Assembly: GCA_038525525.1 (NCBI GenBank)
Contig: JBCBHO010000001.1
Span: 62,001-126,000, forward strand
DNA length: 64,000 bases
Origin: Shimia_B sp038525525
GTDB lineage: Bacteria > Pseudomonadota > Alphaproteobacteria > Rhodobacterales > Rhodobacteraceae
Direction of reading: 5' to 3'
This document shows, piece after piece, positions 31,951 to 40,807 of this stretch (position 1 is its first letter; each line of letters opens with the position of its first letter). Under the pieces are notes generated by a model, which saw nothing but the letters and a program-made list of their open reading frames with translations, searched no databases and was not told where the DNA came from. The translations under genes and the position numbers were made by a program.

Positions 31951-33644
31951 AAGAGAAAGTACCGCTGCGCCATGGGCAGCTCGCTTGCAGGCTCGCAGGT
32001 CAAAAGCTCCCCATCGGCGCGTACCTCGTAGGTCTCGGGGTTCACCTCCACCTCGGGCGTGGCATCGTTGAGCACCATGGAGGATTTGCCGATGCCGCGC
32101 GTGTTCTTCACCGCCACGGTCTCCTTGGCGAGGCCCAGATGCCCGGTCTCCGCCCCCTCGCTCACGAAGAGCACCGCCGAATTCTCCACGTTCCGCCCCA
32201 TCGCGCCGAACATGGGCCGCGTATAGACGGGCTGCGGCGTTGGGATGGAGGCGTTGGGATCGCCCATCTGCGCGCAGGCGATGGAGCCGCCCACGAGCAC
32301 CATCTCGGGCTTCACGCCGAAGAATGCGGTGTTCCAGAGGCAGAGATCGGCGCGCTTGCCCACCTCGATGCTCCCGATCTCTCCGCTGATGCCGTGGGCG
32401 ATAGCCGGATTGATCGTGTATTTCGCGATGTAGCGGCGGACTCGGAGATTGTCGTTGTCGCCATCCTCGTCCGGGAGCCGCCCGCGCTGCACCTTCATCT
32501 TGTGCGCCGTCTGCCAGGTGCGGATGATGACCTCGCCCACGCGGCCCATGGCCTGGCTGTCCGAGGCGATGATGGAGAAGGCCCCCATGTCGTGGAGGAT
32601 ATCCTCGGCGGCGATGGTCTCCCGCCGGATGCGGCTCTCGGCGAAGGCCACGTCTTCAGGGATGGACTTGTCGAGGTGGTGACAGACCATGAGCATGTCG
32701 AGATGCTCTTCGAGCGTGTTCACGGTGTAGGGCCGCGTGGGGTTGGTCGAGGACGGGATGACGTGGTCCAGCCCGCAGACCTTGATGATGTCGGGCGCGT
32801 GCCCCCCGCCCGCTCCTTCGGTGTGGAAAGCGTGGATCGTGCGGCCCTTCATGGCGGCGACGGTGTTCTCCACGAACCCGCTCTCGTTGAGCGTGTCGGT
32901 GTGGATCATCACCTGCACGTCCATGTCGTCGGCCACGCTGAGACAGGTGTCGATGGCCGCGGGCGTCGTCCCCCAATCCTCGTGAAGCTTCATGGCGCAG
33001 GCCCCCGCCTTCACCATCTCCACGAGCGCGTCGGGGCGGGACGCATTGCCCTTGCAGGAGAGCCCGATATTGACGGGCACAGCGTCCAAAGCCTGCAGCA
33101 TCCGCCCGATATGCCAGGGCCCGGGCGTGCAGGTCGTGGCCAGCGTCCCGTGCGCGGGACCCGTGCCGCCGCCGAGCATCGTCGTGAGGCCCGAATGCAG
33201 CGCATCCTCGATCTGCTGCGGGCAGATGAAATGGATATGCGCGTCGAAGCCGCCCGCTGTGAGGATCTTGCCCTCCCCCGCGATGGCCTCCGTCCCCGGC
33301 CCGATGACGATATCGACGCCAGGCTGCGTGTCCGGGTTCCCCGCCTTGCCGATGGCCGCGATGCGCCCGTCTGTGAGGCCGACATCGGCCTTGTAGATGC
33401 CCGTATGGTCCACGATGAGCGCGTTGGTGATGACGGTGTCGACGGCCCCCTCGGCGCGCGTGCGCTGGCTCTGGCCCATCCCGTCGCGGATGACCTTTCC
33501 ACCCCCGAATTTCACCTCCTCGCCGTAGGTGGTGAGGTCTTTCTCCACCTCGATGATGAGATCCGTATCGGCGAGGCGTACCCGGTCGCCGGTGGTCGGC
33601 CCGTACATATCCGCATAGGCGGCGCGCGAGATTTTTGACGGCAT
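31947..33644 (-). CDS. ureC: Urease subunit alpha
   Basis: 565 residues, the catalytic subunit splitting urea into ammonia and carbamate. The di-nickel ligands are H136 and H138 (FDAHIHFI), carbamylated K219 (GACAMKLHEDWG), H248 (MIHTDTLNE), H274 (AFHTEGAGGGHAPD) and D362 (IIASDSQAMGR). The flap region holds CHHLDKSIPEDVAFAESRIR with the catalytic His. All key residues are present, so the enzyme should be active once loaded with nickel. Confidence 0.99.
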   Translation of the reverse strand: MPSKISRAAYADMYGPTTGDRVRLADTDLIIEVEKDLTTYGEEVKFGGGKVIRDGMGQSQRTRAEGAVDTVITNALIVDHTGIYKADVGLTDGRIAAIGKAGNPDTQPGVDIVIGPGTEAIAGEGKILTAGGFDAHIHFICPQQIEDALHSGLTTMLGGGTGPAHGTLATTCTPGPWHIGRMLQALDAVPVNIGLSCKGNASRPDALVEMVKAGACAMKLHEDWGTTPAAIDTCLSVADDMDVQVMIHTDTLNESGFVENTVAAMKGRTIHAFHTEGAGGGHAPDIIKVCGLDHVIPSSTNPTRPYTVNTLEEHLDMLMVCHHLDKSIPEDVAFAESRIRRETIAAEDILHDMGAFSIIASDSQAMGRVGEVIIRTWQTAHKMKVQRGRLPDEDGDNDNLRVRRYIAKYTINPAIAHGISGEIGSIEVGKRADLCLWNTAFFGVKPEMVLVGGSIACAQMGDPNASIPTPQPVYTRPMFGAMGRNVENSAVLFVSEGAETGHLGLAKETVAVKNTRGIGKSSMVLNDATPEVEVNPETYEVRADGELLTCEPASELPMAQRYFLF

Positions 33645-33653
33645 GCGGTTTCC

Positions 33654-34220
33654 TCAGCCAGACGTTTCGGTGGAGATGATCGTGAAGCCCGTGACGCTTA
33701 GGCCCGTCACGACCATGGTGAAGGCGAGAACCGCGAACCAGAGAAGAAGCCGTGCCCGCCATGTGGACCAAAGCGTGCCCTTCTGGTCTGCGATAAGCAC
33801 TGCAATGGCTTGCCGGCGCTCGGCCTCGGTCCCCTCGTCGTAGCTGAGCGACGCAAGCGGCCCGAGCCCTCGGGACATACGCAAGAAATTCTCCCACCCG
33901 GGCTCCAGAAAAGCGCGGCTCTCTACGAGTGCGATATAAACGGCGAGCCGCGCCATGCGGTGCCGGTAAGCTTCAAGGCGACCCAGCACGCCCACGGTCG
34001 CGAGAATCGGCGGCACGGTAAGCGCACTATTGGCCCATACCTGCTGCGGGCCCGAGACCTCCACGGAGATCACCCAAGCGTAGTAAGCGAAGATCGCCCC
34101 GAAGCCCACGAGCTCGGTCTGAAATGTCTGACCGTGAAAGAGCGCCATTTCTTGACGCAAGAGCTTCAACTCTTCCAAGTCGCGGCTGTAGGCGAGGAGA
34201 TCGGTCTTGTCGTCAGGCAC
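33654..34220 (-). CDS. Membrane protein of unknown function between ureB and ureC
   Basis: 188 residues, starting with GTG with GGAG nine bases upstream. It has about three hydrophobic segments (about 37-57, 66-84, 157-181) separated by a charged cytosolic loop (about 90-150). No channel or transporter motif is seen. It lies 9 bases before ureC and 30 after ureB, so it is surely co-transcribed. It could be a scaffold or a urea/nickel-related membrane component, but nothing shows this directly. Confidence 0.8.
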   Translation of the reverse strand: MPDDKTDLLAYSRDLEELKLLRQEMALFHGQTFQTELVGFGAIFAYYAWVISVEVSGPQQVWANSALTVPPILATVGVLGRLEAYRHRMARLAVYIALVESRAFLEPGWENFLRMSRGLGPLASLSYDEGTEAERRQAIAVLIADQKGTLWSTWRARLLLWFAVLAFTMVVTGLSVTGFTIISTETSG

Positions 34221-34250
34221 AGGGATCGGCTCCGGTCTCGGTCACTGTCC

Positions 34251-34556
34251 TCACAGCTTGCCCATCACTTTCTGGTTGAAGCCATAGACTTCACGCGCGC
34301 CGGACAACGGTACGAGCGAGACCTCGCGCTGCTGACCGGGCTCAAATCGCACCGCAGTCCCCGCCGCGATGTCGAGCCGTTTGCCCATGGCCGCATCACG
34401 GTCGAACTCCAGCGCCGCGTTCGTCTCTGCGAAATGGTAATGGCTGCCCACCTGCACCGGCCTGTCCCCGGTATTGGCGACCATGATGACCGTGACCTCC
34501 GCCCCGGCATTCAGCTCTATCTCGCCCGCGGCGGGCAGCACCTCGCCGGGGATCAT
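34251..34556 (-). CDS. ureB: Urease subunit beta
   Basis: 101 residues, beta-rich structural subunit. The family opening MIPGEVLPAAGEIELNAGAE and VGSHYHFAETNAALEFDR are clear. It assembles with UreA and UreC. Overlaps the preceding 90-residue protein gene by four bases. Confidence 0.98.
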   Translation of the reverse strand: MIPGEVLPAAGEIELNAGAEVTVIMVANTGDRPVQVGSHYHFAETNAALEFDRDAAMGKRLDIAAGTAVRFEPGQQREVSLVPLSGAREVYGFNQKVMGKL

Positions 34557-34825
34557 CCGATGGCCTTTCTGATGGCGGCCACGATCTCTGTTCCGAAGAG
34601 CCCCAGCAACCCGCCCAAGAGGATCGCGAAGGCAGACACGGTGGAGGCCGAAAGCGCGACGAGGATGCCCACGACGAGCAGGCAGACCGCGTAAGACAGG
34701 GCGAGCGCGTCCTCCGTCTTGATGTCGATCTTGTCGAGCAGCACCTTCTCCAGGGCGCCCACCAAGGGCTCCTGCACGAGGCGGGAGGCAAACCCCGCGG
34801 CAATGGCCAAGATGAATGCAAGCAT
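34553..34825 (-). CDS. Small membrane protein between ureA and ureB
   Basis: 90 residues with two hydrophobic helices (about 1-18 and 44-80, the latter long enough for two passes). The GGLLGLFGTEIVAAIRKAIG end is amphipathic. ATG at 34825 has AAGG upstream. It starts five bases after the ureA stop and overlaps the ureB start, which argues for a real translated gene. Function unknown. Confidence 0.8.
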   Translation of the reverse strand: MLAFILAIAAGFASRLVQEPLVGALEKVLLDKIDIKTEDALALSYAVCLLVVGILVALSASTVSAFAILLGGLLGLFGTEIVAAIRKAIG

Positions 34826-34830
34826 GGTCG

Positions 34831-35133
34831 CTACCTTATTGGATGGTGAACGGTGACGAGCTTGGTGCCGTCCGGAAAGGTGGCCTCGACCTGCACGTCG
34901 TGGATCATCTCGGCGATGCCCTCCATGCACTGGTCCGCGCGGATAACGCCCGCCCCCGCCTCCATGAGATCGGCCACGGAGCGGCCGTCGCGCGCGCCCT
35001 CGACGACGAAATCGGTGATGAGGGCGATGGCCTCGGGGTGGTTGAGCTTCACGCCCCGCGCGAGCCGCCCGCGCGCCACCATGGCCGCGACTGAGACGAG
35101 GAGCTTGTCTTTTTCTCTCGGTGTCAGGTTCAT
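34831..35133 (-). CDS. ureA: Urease subunit gamma
   Basis: 100 residues, the exact family length. The pattern MNLTPREKDKLLVSVAAMVA, then GVKLNHPEAIALITDF and VTVHHPI is diagnostic. ATG at 35133 is chosen; the frame continues upstream into ureD but is not coding. Confidence 0.99.
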   Translation of the reverse strand: MNLTPREKDKLLVSVAAMVARGRLARGVKLNHPEAIALITDFVVEGARDGRSVADLMEAGAGVIRADQCMEGIAEMIHDVQVEATFPDGTKLVTVHHPIR

Positions 35134-35143
35134 CTCTAGTCCT

Positions 35144-35929
35144 TTAGACGGCCCAGACGCGGGGCAGATGCCCGCCGGTGAGTTGGCGCAGCACGGGAGC
35201 GAGCGCGATTTTGAGCGGCCAGAGGTCAGGAAATGCGCCGCGGATGACGCATTTTCCGCCCCAAGCGGAGGCATGAAGACCCCGCGGCAGATCGAGCGCG
35301 ACATCCTCGGCGTCAGGCCCCCAGTAAAGAAGCGTGGCGATGGCCCGCGCGTCGCGGAGCCCTGCCGCCTTGCCGATGAGGCGCGCATCGAGGGCGAGCG
35401 CATCCATCCATTGCAGCCCGCCCGCATGAAGCTCCCGGCGATCCTTGAGACGGAAGCTCGAGAGCCGCTCCCCCATGGCCGCGCGGCCAAGGACGAGCAT
35501 TTCGAGCGAAAGCACGCGCGCGCCGGGCGCGGCCTCGAGGACCGTCCGACGGCGGAGAGCCGATGCGTCGAAGAGGATCGTTTCTTGCGGCAGCCAAAAG
35601 AGCGTGCCGCCCGGGCCCGCGCGCAGTGTCACGTCCACCTGCGCCTCGGTCCCGGTACTCGCATAAGCGCGTTCGGCTGTCTGCGTCGTCAGCATGAGCG
35701 CGCCGTCATCGATGCTGCCATCGAAGGCGAAGCTGTCTCCGCCGGTGAGCCCGCCCGCCGTGTTGAGAAACACGGCCTCTGGAAAGGCGCCGTGGCACGC
35801 GGGGATCATCACCTTGCCGGAGCCGGCCTGCGACAGCCCGGTGATCCGCCCACCGCGGAACGCGACATGCGCGCGCCCGCGTGCGCGCTGCATGGCGCGC
35901 GGCTGGCTAGGCTGCGGCAGGTCGAACAT
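35144..35929 (-). CDS. ureD: Urease accessory protein UreD
   Basis: 261 residues, platform for urease apo-enzyme in the activation complex. Family segments include FLNTAGGLTGGDSF, YASTGTEAQVDVTLRAGPGG, WLPQETILFDAS and MLVLGRAAMGE. First gene of the operon. ATG at 35929 follows a GGGGGAG stretch, unusually close. Its promoter should lie in the divergent region with pyrC, where two palindromes are found. Confidence 0.95.
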   Translation of the reverse strand: MFDLPQPSQPRAMQRARGRAHVAFRGGRITGLSQAGSGKVMIPACHGAFPEAVFLNTAGGLTGGDSFAFDGSIDDGALMLTTQTAERAYASTGTEAQVDVTLRAGPGGTLFWLPQETILFDASALRRRTVLEAAPGARVLSLEMLVLGRAAMGERLSSFRLKDRRELHAGGLQWMDALALDARLIGKAAGLRDARAIATLLYWGPDAEDVALDLPRGLHASAWGGKCVIRGAFPDLWPLKIALAPVLRQLTGGHLPRVWAV

Positions 35930-36011
35930 CGCTCCCCCAAATCGTCTGCCCCAAGTTAGGCGCAGGGAGCCGCGCCTCGCAACGCCCATGGCCCGATCCC
36001 GCACGACGCGC

Positions 36012-36044
36012 GGGCAATTGCCCAAGGATTGGGCACTCATGCCC
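36012..36044. promoter_or_regulatory. Two palindromes between ureD and pyrC
   Basis: GGGCAATTGCCC (36012-36023) is a perfect 12-base palindrome. GGGCA-CTCA-TGCCC (36031-36044) is a perfect 5-4-5 inverted repeat. Their centres are 20 bases apart, about two helical turns, so one dimeric regulator could bind both. They sit 83-115 bases upstream of ureD and 50-82 upstream of pyrC. Confidence 0.4.
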
Positions 36045-36093
36045 GCGCATTCGCAGGCTGGCCCCCCTGCCCGTTCCGCGCTACGAGCGGGCC

Positions 36094-37131
36094 ATGGTGC
36101 AAGAGCTCACGATCCGCCGCCCCGATGACTGGCACGTCCACTTTCGCGACGGAGAGATGCTGCGCGGCGTGCTGCCGGAGACCGCCCGGCATTTCGGACG
36201 CGCAATCGTGATGCCGAACCTCGTGCCCCCGGTGCTCACCGGTCAGGATGCGGCCTCGTATCGCAAGCGCATCATGGCTGCGCTCCCGCCGGAGATGGCC
36301 GGCTTCCAGCCGCTGATGACGCTCTACCTGACCGAGGAAACCGATGCGGGCGACCTCGCCGCCGCCCATGCCGCGGGCATCGTTACGGCCGCGAAGCTCT
36401 ACCCCGCCGGAGCCACGACAAACTCTGCTTCCGGCGTGCGGGATTTCGACCGCGTCCGGCCCGTGCTCGAGCGCATGGCCGAGATCGGGATGCCGCTCTG
36501 TGTCCACGGTGAGGTCACCGACCCCGCCATCGACATCTTCGATCGCGAGGCCGTCTTCATTGACCGCGTGCTCGACCCGATCCGCCGCGCCGTGCCCGCG
36601 CTGCGCGTGATCATGGAGCATATCACGACGTCAGAGGCGGTGACCTACGTGGCCAGCGCGAGCGCCAATCTCGCGGCCACCATCACCACGCATCACCTCA
36701 TCATCAACCGCAACGCGCTCTTCAAGGGCGGCATCCGGCCCCATTACTTCTGCCTGCCCATCGCCAAGCGCGAGACCCATCGCAGCGCTCTCGTGAAGGC
36801 GGCAACGAGCGGCGACCGGCGGTTTTTCCTCGGCACCGACAGCGCGCCCCATGCCAACGACGCAAAGGAAAATGCCTGCGGCTGCGCGGGCATCTTCACG
36901 GCCACGAATACGATGAGCTGCCTCGCCCATGTCTTCGAGGCCGCCAGCGCGCTCGACCGGCTCGAGGCGTTTACGTCCCTCAACGGGCCGGACTTCTACG
37001 GGCTCGCGCCCAACGAGACGACCATCACGCTGGAGAAGATCGCGCCGGACTACCCGGCACAGATCGAGACGGGCGCAGGGCCGGTGATCCTCTTTGATCC
37101 CGAATTCCCGCTTGCCTGGCGCGTGCGGTGA
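36094..37131 (+). CDS. pyrC: Dihydroorotase (class II)
   Basis: 345 residues, closes carbamoyl-aspartate to dihydroorotate in pyrimidine synthesis. Metal ligands are in DDWHVHFRDG, the carbamylated lysine in AAKLYPAGATTNS, and further His in CVHGEV and IMEHITT. The LGTDSAPHA aspartate is present. The E. coli-like length and pattern support pyrC. pyrE follows 56 bases later, forming a likely operon. Confidence 0.97.
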   Translation: MVQELTIRRPDDWHVHFRDGEMLRGVLPETARHFGRAIVMPNLVPPVLTGQDAASYRKRIMAALPPEMAGFQPLMTLYLTEETDAGDLAAAHAAGIVTAAKLYPAGATTNSASGVRDFDRVRPVLERMAEIGMPLCVHGEVTDPAIDIFDREAVFIDRVLDPIRRAVPALRVIMEHITTSEAVTYVASASANLAATITTHHLIINRNALFKGGIRPHYFCLPIAKRETHRSALVKAATSGDRRFFLGTDSAPHANDAKENACGCAGIFTATNTMSCLAHVFEAASALDRLEAFTSLNGPDFYGLAPNETTITLEKIAPDYPAQIETGAGPVILFDPEFPLAWRVR

Positions 37132-37160
37132 TGCCCTCCGGCAGCCCTCCGGGGAAGACA
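37129..37160. repeat. Copy 2 of the GATGCC...CTCCGGGG element
   Basis: Begins inside the pyrC stop codon and matches the element at 10500-10530 over about 28 bases. It occupies most of the pyrC-pyrE spacer. Confidence 0.5.
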
Positions 37161-37187
37161 CTTATGGAAAGCTGAAGGAGCGCGGCG

Positions 37188-37853
37188 ATGAGCTTTGCAT
37201 CGAAAGAGGAAATGGCACGGCTGACAGCGCGGATGCTGCTCGAGATCGGCGCAGTGAATTTTCGCCCGGAGGAGCCCTACATACTCGCCTCGGGCAAGCC
37301 GTCGCCTTCTTACATCGATTGCCGGAAGCTCATCTCCTTTCCCCGGATCCGCAGCACGCTGATGGATTTTCTCGTGGCCACCGTCATGCGCGACGCGGGC
37401 TTCGAAGCCTTTGACAACATTGCGGGCGGAGAGACGGCGGGGATCCCCTTTGCCGCGCTCGTGGCCGAGCGGATGGCGCTGCCGATGACCTACGTGCGCA
37501 AGAAGCCCAAGGGCTACGGGCGCGGGGCACGGATCGAGGGCCACATGGCCGAGGGCGAACGGGTCCTGCTGGTGGAAGACCTCACGACCGATGGCGGCTC
37601 GAAGCTTTCCTTCGTCGATGCAATTCGCGAGGCGGGCGCGGAGTGCGGCCACACCGCGGTGATCTTCTATTACGGGATCTTCCCCGAAACGGAGAAGACG
37701 CTTGGGGATCACGGGGTGACGCTCCACCATCTTTGCACATGGTGGGACGTGCTGGCCGAGGCGCGGGCGCAGGGCGCCTTCTCCGCGCAGGCGCTTGAAG
37801 AGGTTGAGAAATTCCTGCACGCGCCGGCGGAGTGGCAAGCGGCCCGGATGTAG
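37188..37853 (+). CDS. pyrE: Orotate phosphoribosyltransferase
   Basis: 221 residues, joins orotate to PRPP to give OMP. The PRPP motif is VLLVEDLTTDGGSK, with the flexible loop RKKPKGYGRGARIEG. It has an AAGGAG site upstream of the ATG. Coupled to pyrC in the same direction. Confidence 0.97.
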   Translation: MSFASKEEMARLTARMLLEIGAVNFRPEEPYILASGKPSPSYIDCRKLISFPRIRSTLMDFLVATVMRDAGFEAFDNIAGGETAGIPFAALVAERMALPMTYVRKKPKGYGRGARIEGHMAEGERVLLVEDLTTDGGSKLSFVDAIREAGAECGHTAVIFYYGIFPETEKTLGDHGVTLHHLCTWWDVLAEARAQGAFSAQALEEVEKFLHAPAEWQAARM

Positions 37854-38087
37854 GCCGCGAGTTGTGCACATGATTTTAGCAGGCCCAGGATGGTGGATAA
37901 CTCGCTGATTCTGCGCGCAAAGAATTCATCATGTTGCGGTTTGTGGCAAAGCTGACCCTAAATATTGATTGCTTACGCAACATTTATCTGTCACTTTCCA
38001 CCGTATGGGCCGGGTTACTCACAGATCTATCAGAGGTTCCCAACGCACCCGCGCGTGGCTAACTACTCCCGCATTGAGGAGTACAGC
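37854..38087. other. pyrE-dnaB intergenic region
   Basis: 234 bases of lower GC. It holds an 8-base inverted repeat ATGTTGCG/CGCAACAT (37931-37938, 37976-37983) and one near-match to a DnaA box, TTATCCACC on the minus strand (37892-37900). It should contain the dnaB promoter; no core promoter is clear. Confidence 0.4.
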
Positions 38088-39578
38088 ATGAACGAGATCG
38101 CCACGCTGACGGGGGCCATTCAAAGCGCCTCCGCAGACCAGATGCCCCATTCCATCGAGGCCGAGCAGCAGCTTCTCGGGGCGATCCTGACGAACAACGA
38201 TCTCTACGATCGCGTGGCATCCGTCATTGGGCCCGAGCACTTCTACGATCCCGTCCATGCCCGGATTTGGGAAACGGCGGCCGCGCGCATCACCAAGAAT
38301 GCGCTGGCCTCTCCGGTGACGCTGAAGGCGTTTCTCGAGGACGACGAGGGCCTCAAGGAGCTGGGCGGACCGGCCTACCTCGCGCGGCTCGCCGGGGCGG
38401 CGATCTCTGCCTTCGCGGCGCGGGACTATGCGCAGATGATCTATGATCTCGCGATCCGTCGGGAACTCATCGCTGTCGGCCACGACATCGCCGACCGGGC
38501 CGCGCGCATGGATGTGGCGAGCGAACCACGCGAGCAGATCGTCGAGGCCGAGCAGGTGCTCTACAAACTCGCCGAACAGGGGCAGAGCGACACGGGCTTC
38601 CAAAGCTTCCTCAAGGCCGTCACAGACGCCGTGCAGGTCGCCAACGCAGCCTACCAGAGGGATGGGGGGCTCGCAGGCGTCTCCACAGGCCTCATCGACA
38701 TGGACAAGAAGCTGGGCGGCCTTCACCGGTCGGACCTGCTCATCCTCGCAGGCAGGCCGTCGATGGGAAAGACATCCCTCGCCACCAACATCGCCTACAA
38801 CATCGCAAAGGCCTACAAGCGCGGCCTGACCCATGACGGTCAGGAAGGTGCGGTGAATGGCGGTGTGGTTGGCTTCTACTCCCTCGAAATGAGTGCCGAG
38901 CAGCTCGCCGCCCGGATCCTCTCGGAGGCGGCCGAAATCCCCTCCGAGCAGATCCGCCGCGGCGACATGACCGAAGGCGAATTCCGCCGCTTCGTGGAAG
39001 CCGCCAAGCAGCTTGAAAGCTGCCCCCTCTTCATCGATGACACGCCCGCGCTGCCGATCAGCCAGCTCGCCGCGCGCGCCCGCCGCCTCAAGCGGACCCA
39101 CGGGCTCGACGTGCTCATCGTCGACTATCTCCAGCTCGTGCGACCTGCCTCGGCCAAGGACAGCCGGGTCAACGAGGTCTCCGAGATCACGCAGGGCCTG
39201 AAAGCGATCGCCAAAGAACTCGACATCCCCGTGATAGCCCTCTCCCAGCTATCGCGCCAAGTCGAGGCAAGGGACGACAAACGGCCTCAGCTTTCAGACC
39301 TGCGTGAATCGGGCTCCATCGAGCAGGACGCCGACGTGGTGATGTTCGTGTTCCGCGAGGAGTACTATGCCGAACGAGAAAAGCCGGGAGACGACAAGCT
39401 CGACGCCATGGCCGAGTGGCAGGAGCGGATGGAGCGGCTCCACGGCAAGGCCGAGGTCATCATCGGCAAGCAGCGCCACGGGCCCATCGGCACCGTGGAA
39501 TTGAGCTTCGAGGGCCGCTTCACCCGCTTCGGCAATCTCGTGAAGCCCTGGCAGCAGAACGATCGCGGCGATTTCTAG
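38088..39578 (+). CDS. dnaB: Replicative DNA helicase
   Basis: 496 residues, hexameric 5'-3' helicase at the replication fork. The N-terminal DnaB domain spans about 20-125 (PHSIEAEQQLLGAILTN); the RecA-like core has Walker A AGRPSMGKTS (about 221-230), VGFYSLEMSAEQLA, Walker B LIVDYLQL and SQLSRQVEAR. An inserted Gly-rich loop TYDGQEGAVNGG-like segment (THDGQEGAVNGG) follows the Walker A helix. ATG at 38088 follows GAGGAG. Confidence 0.98.
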   Translation: MNEIATLTGAIQSASADQMPHSIEAEQQLLGAILTNNDLYDRVASVIGPEHFYDPVHARIWETAAARITKNALASPVTLKAFLEDDEGLKELGGPAYLARLAGAAISAFAARDYAQMIYDLAIRRELIAVGHDIADRAARMDVASEPREQIVEAEQVLYKLAEQGQSDTGFQSFLKAVTDAVQVANAAYQRDGGLAGVSTGLIDMDKKLGGLHRSDLLILAGRPSMGKTSLATNIAYNIAKAYKRGLTHDGQEGAVNGGVVGFYSLEMSAEQLAARILSEAAEIPSEQIRRGDMTEGEFRRFVEAAKQLESCPLFIDDTPALPISQLAARARRLKRTHGLDVLIVDYLQLVRPASAKDSRVNEVSEITQGLKAIAKELDIPVIALSQLSRQVEARDDKRPQLSDLRESGSIEQDADVVMFVFREEYYAEREKPGDDKLDAMAEWQERMERLHGKAEVIIGKQRHGPIGTVELSFEGRFTRFGNLVKPWQQNDRGDF

Positions 39579-39730
39579 GGGCTCAGCCTTGCCACTTTAC
39601 GATGCAATCCCGACCAGATTGGCCGTCGCGCGCCCCTGAGTTTCACTTTTCCGATCTCGGGCCCCTGCGGCCCAGGGCCCGCGCCGCCGTGACCAGTTGA
39701 CGGCGCATCTGGCGCCAGTGACAAGCAGGC

Positions 39731-40765
39731 ATGGCCACCGGCACTCTCACCATCGATCTGGACGCGCTCGTTGCGAACTGGCGGGCGCTCGACGCCAAGT
39801 CCCGCGCCGAGACGGGGGCCTGTGTGAAGGCGGACGGCTACGGTCTCGGGGCCGAGCACGTCTCCAAGGCACTGGCCCGCGCGGGATGTCGTACCTTCTT
39901 CGTGGCCGTGGCCGAGGAAGGTGCAGCGCTTCGGAGGGCGCTGGGTGATGGCCCCCGGATCTGCGTTTTCGGCGGGCATATGGAGGGCGATGCGGGCGAG
40001 ATCGCGGCGCACGATCTCATCCCCATGCTCAATGCCCCCGAACAGCTGAGCCGACATCGGGACGCGCTGCCCGATGCCCCCTTCGGCATCCAGCTCGACA
40101 GCGGCATGAACCGCCTCGGCCTTGAACCCGACGATTGGCGCAATGTGCGAGAGGCGCTCCCCGGCACGCCGGAGATGGTCATCTCCCACCTCGCCTGTGC
40201 GGACGAGGCCAGCCACATCATGAACACGGTCCAGCTCGAGGCCTTCCGCGAGATGACGCTCGGCGTGGCAGAGACCCGCTCGCTCGCGGCCACCGGCGGC
40301 ATCCTTCTGGGCGAGGATTTCCACTTCAACCTGACCCGCCCGGGGATTGGCCTCTACGGCGGCGCGCCCTTCACGGAGGCGGCCCCGGTCGTGCGGCTCT
40401 CGCTCCCCGTGATCCAGGTCCGCGACGTGGCCGTGGACGAGACGGTGGGCTACGGCAACATCTGGAAAGCAGATCGTCCGAGCCGCATTGCCACGGTGTC
40501 CGGCGGCTATGCCGACGGCCTCATCCGGGCCGTGGGGCGCGACGCCAGCCTCTATGCCGGCGACAGGGCCTGCCAACTCGTGGGGCGAGTTTCCATGGAT
40601 CTCATCACGGTCGATGTCACGGATCTGCCCGAGGTGCCCGACGCCCTCGATATCCTCTGCCACGCGCAGCGGGTGGATGATCTGGCCACCTCCGCCGGCA
40701 CCATCGGCTACGAGATCCTGACCTCGCTCGGCGCGCGCTATACGCGCCGCTACATCGGCGGCTAA
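39731..40765 (+). CDS. alr: Alanine racemase
   Basis: 344 residues, a little shorter than usual (about 360). Makes D-alanine for peptidoglycan, PLP-dependent. The PLP lysine is in ACVKADGYGLGA (K33), the partner tyrosine is in VGYGNIW, and the VSMDLITVDVT strand is present. Follows dnaB by 152 bases; the order dnaB-alr-radA is common in alphaproteobacteria. Confidence 0.97.
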   Translation: MATGTLTIDLDALVANWRALDAKSRAETGACVKADGYGLGAEHVSKALARAGCRTFFVAVAEEGAALRRALGDGPRICVFGGHMEGDAGEIAAHDLIPMLNAPEQLSRHRDALPDAPFGIQLDSGMNRLGLEPDDWRNVREALPGTPEMVISHLACADEASHIMNTVQLEAFREMTLGVAETRSLAATGGILLGEDFHFNLTRPGIGLYGGAPFTEAAPVVRLSLPVIQVRDVAVDETVGYGNIWKADRPSRIATVSGGYADGLIRAVGRDASLYAGDRACQLVGRVSMDLITVDVTDLPEVPDALDILCHAQRVDDLATSAGTIGYEILTSLGARYTRRYIGG

Positions 40766-40807
40766 CGCGCCCCTTGCCCAGCGCGCGACTGCGCGGCATG
40801 ACGGGCC

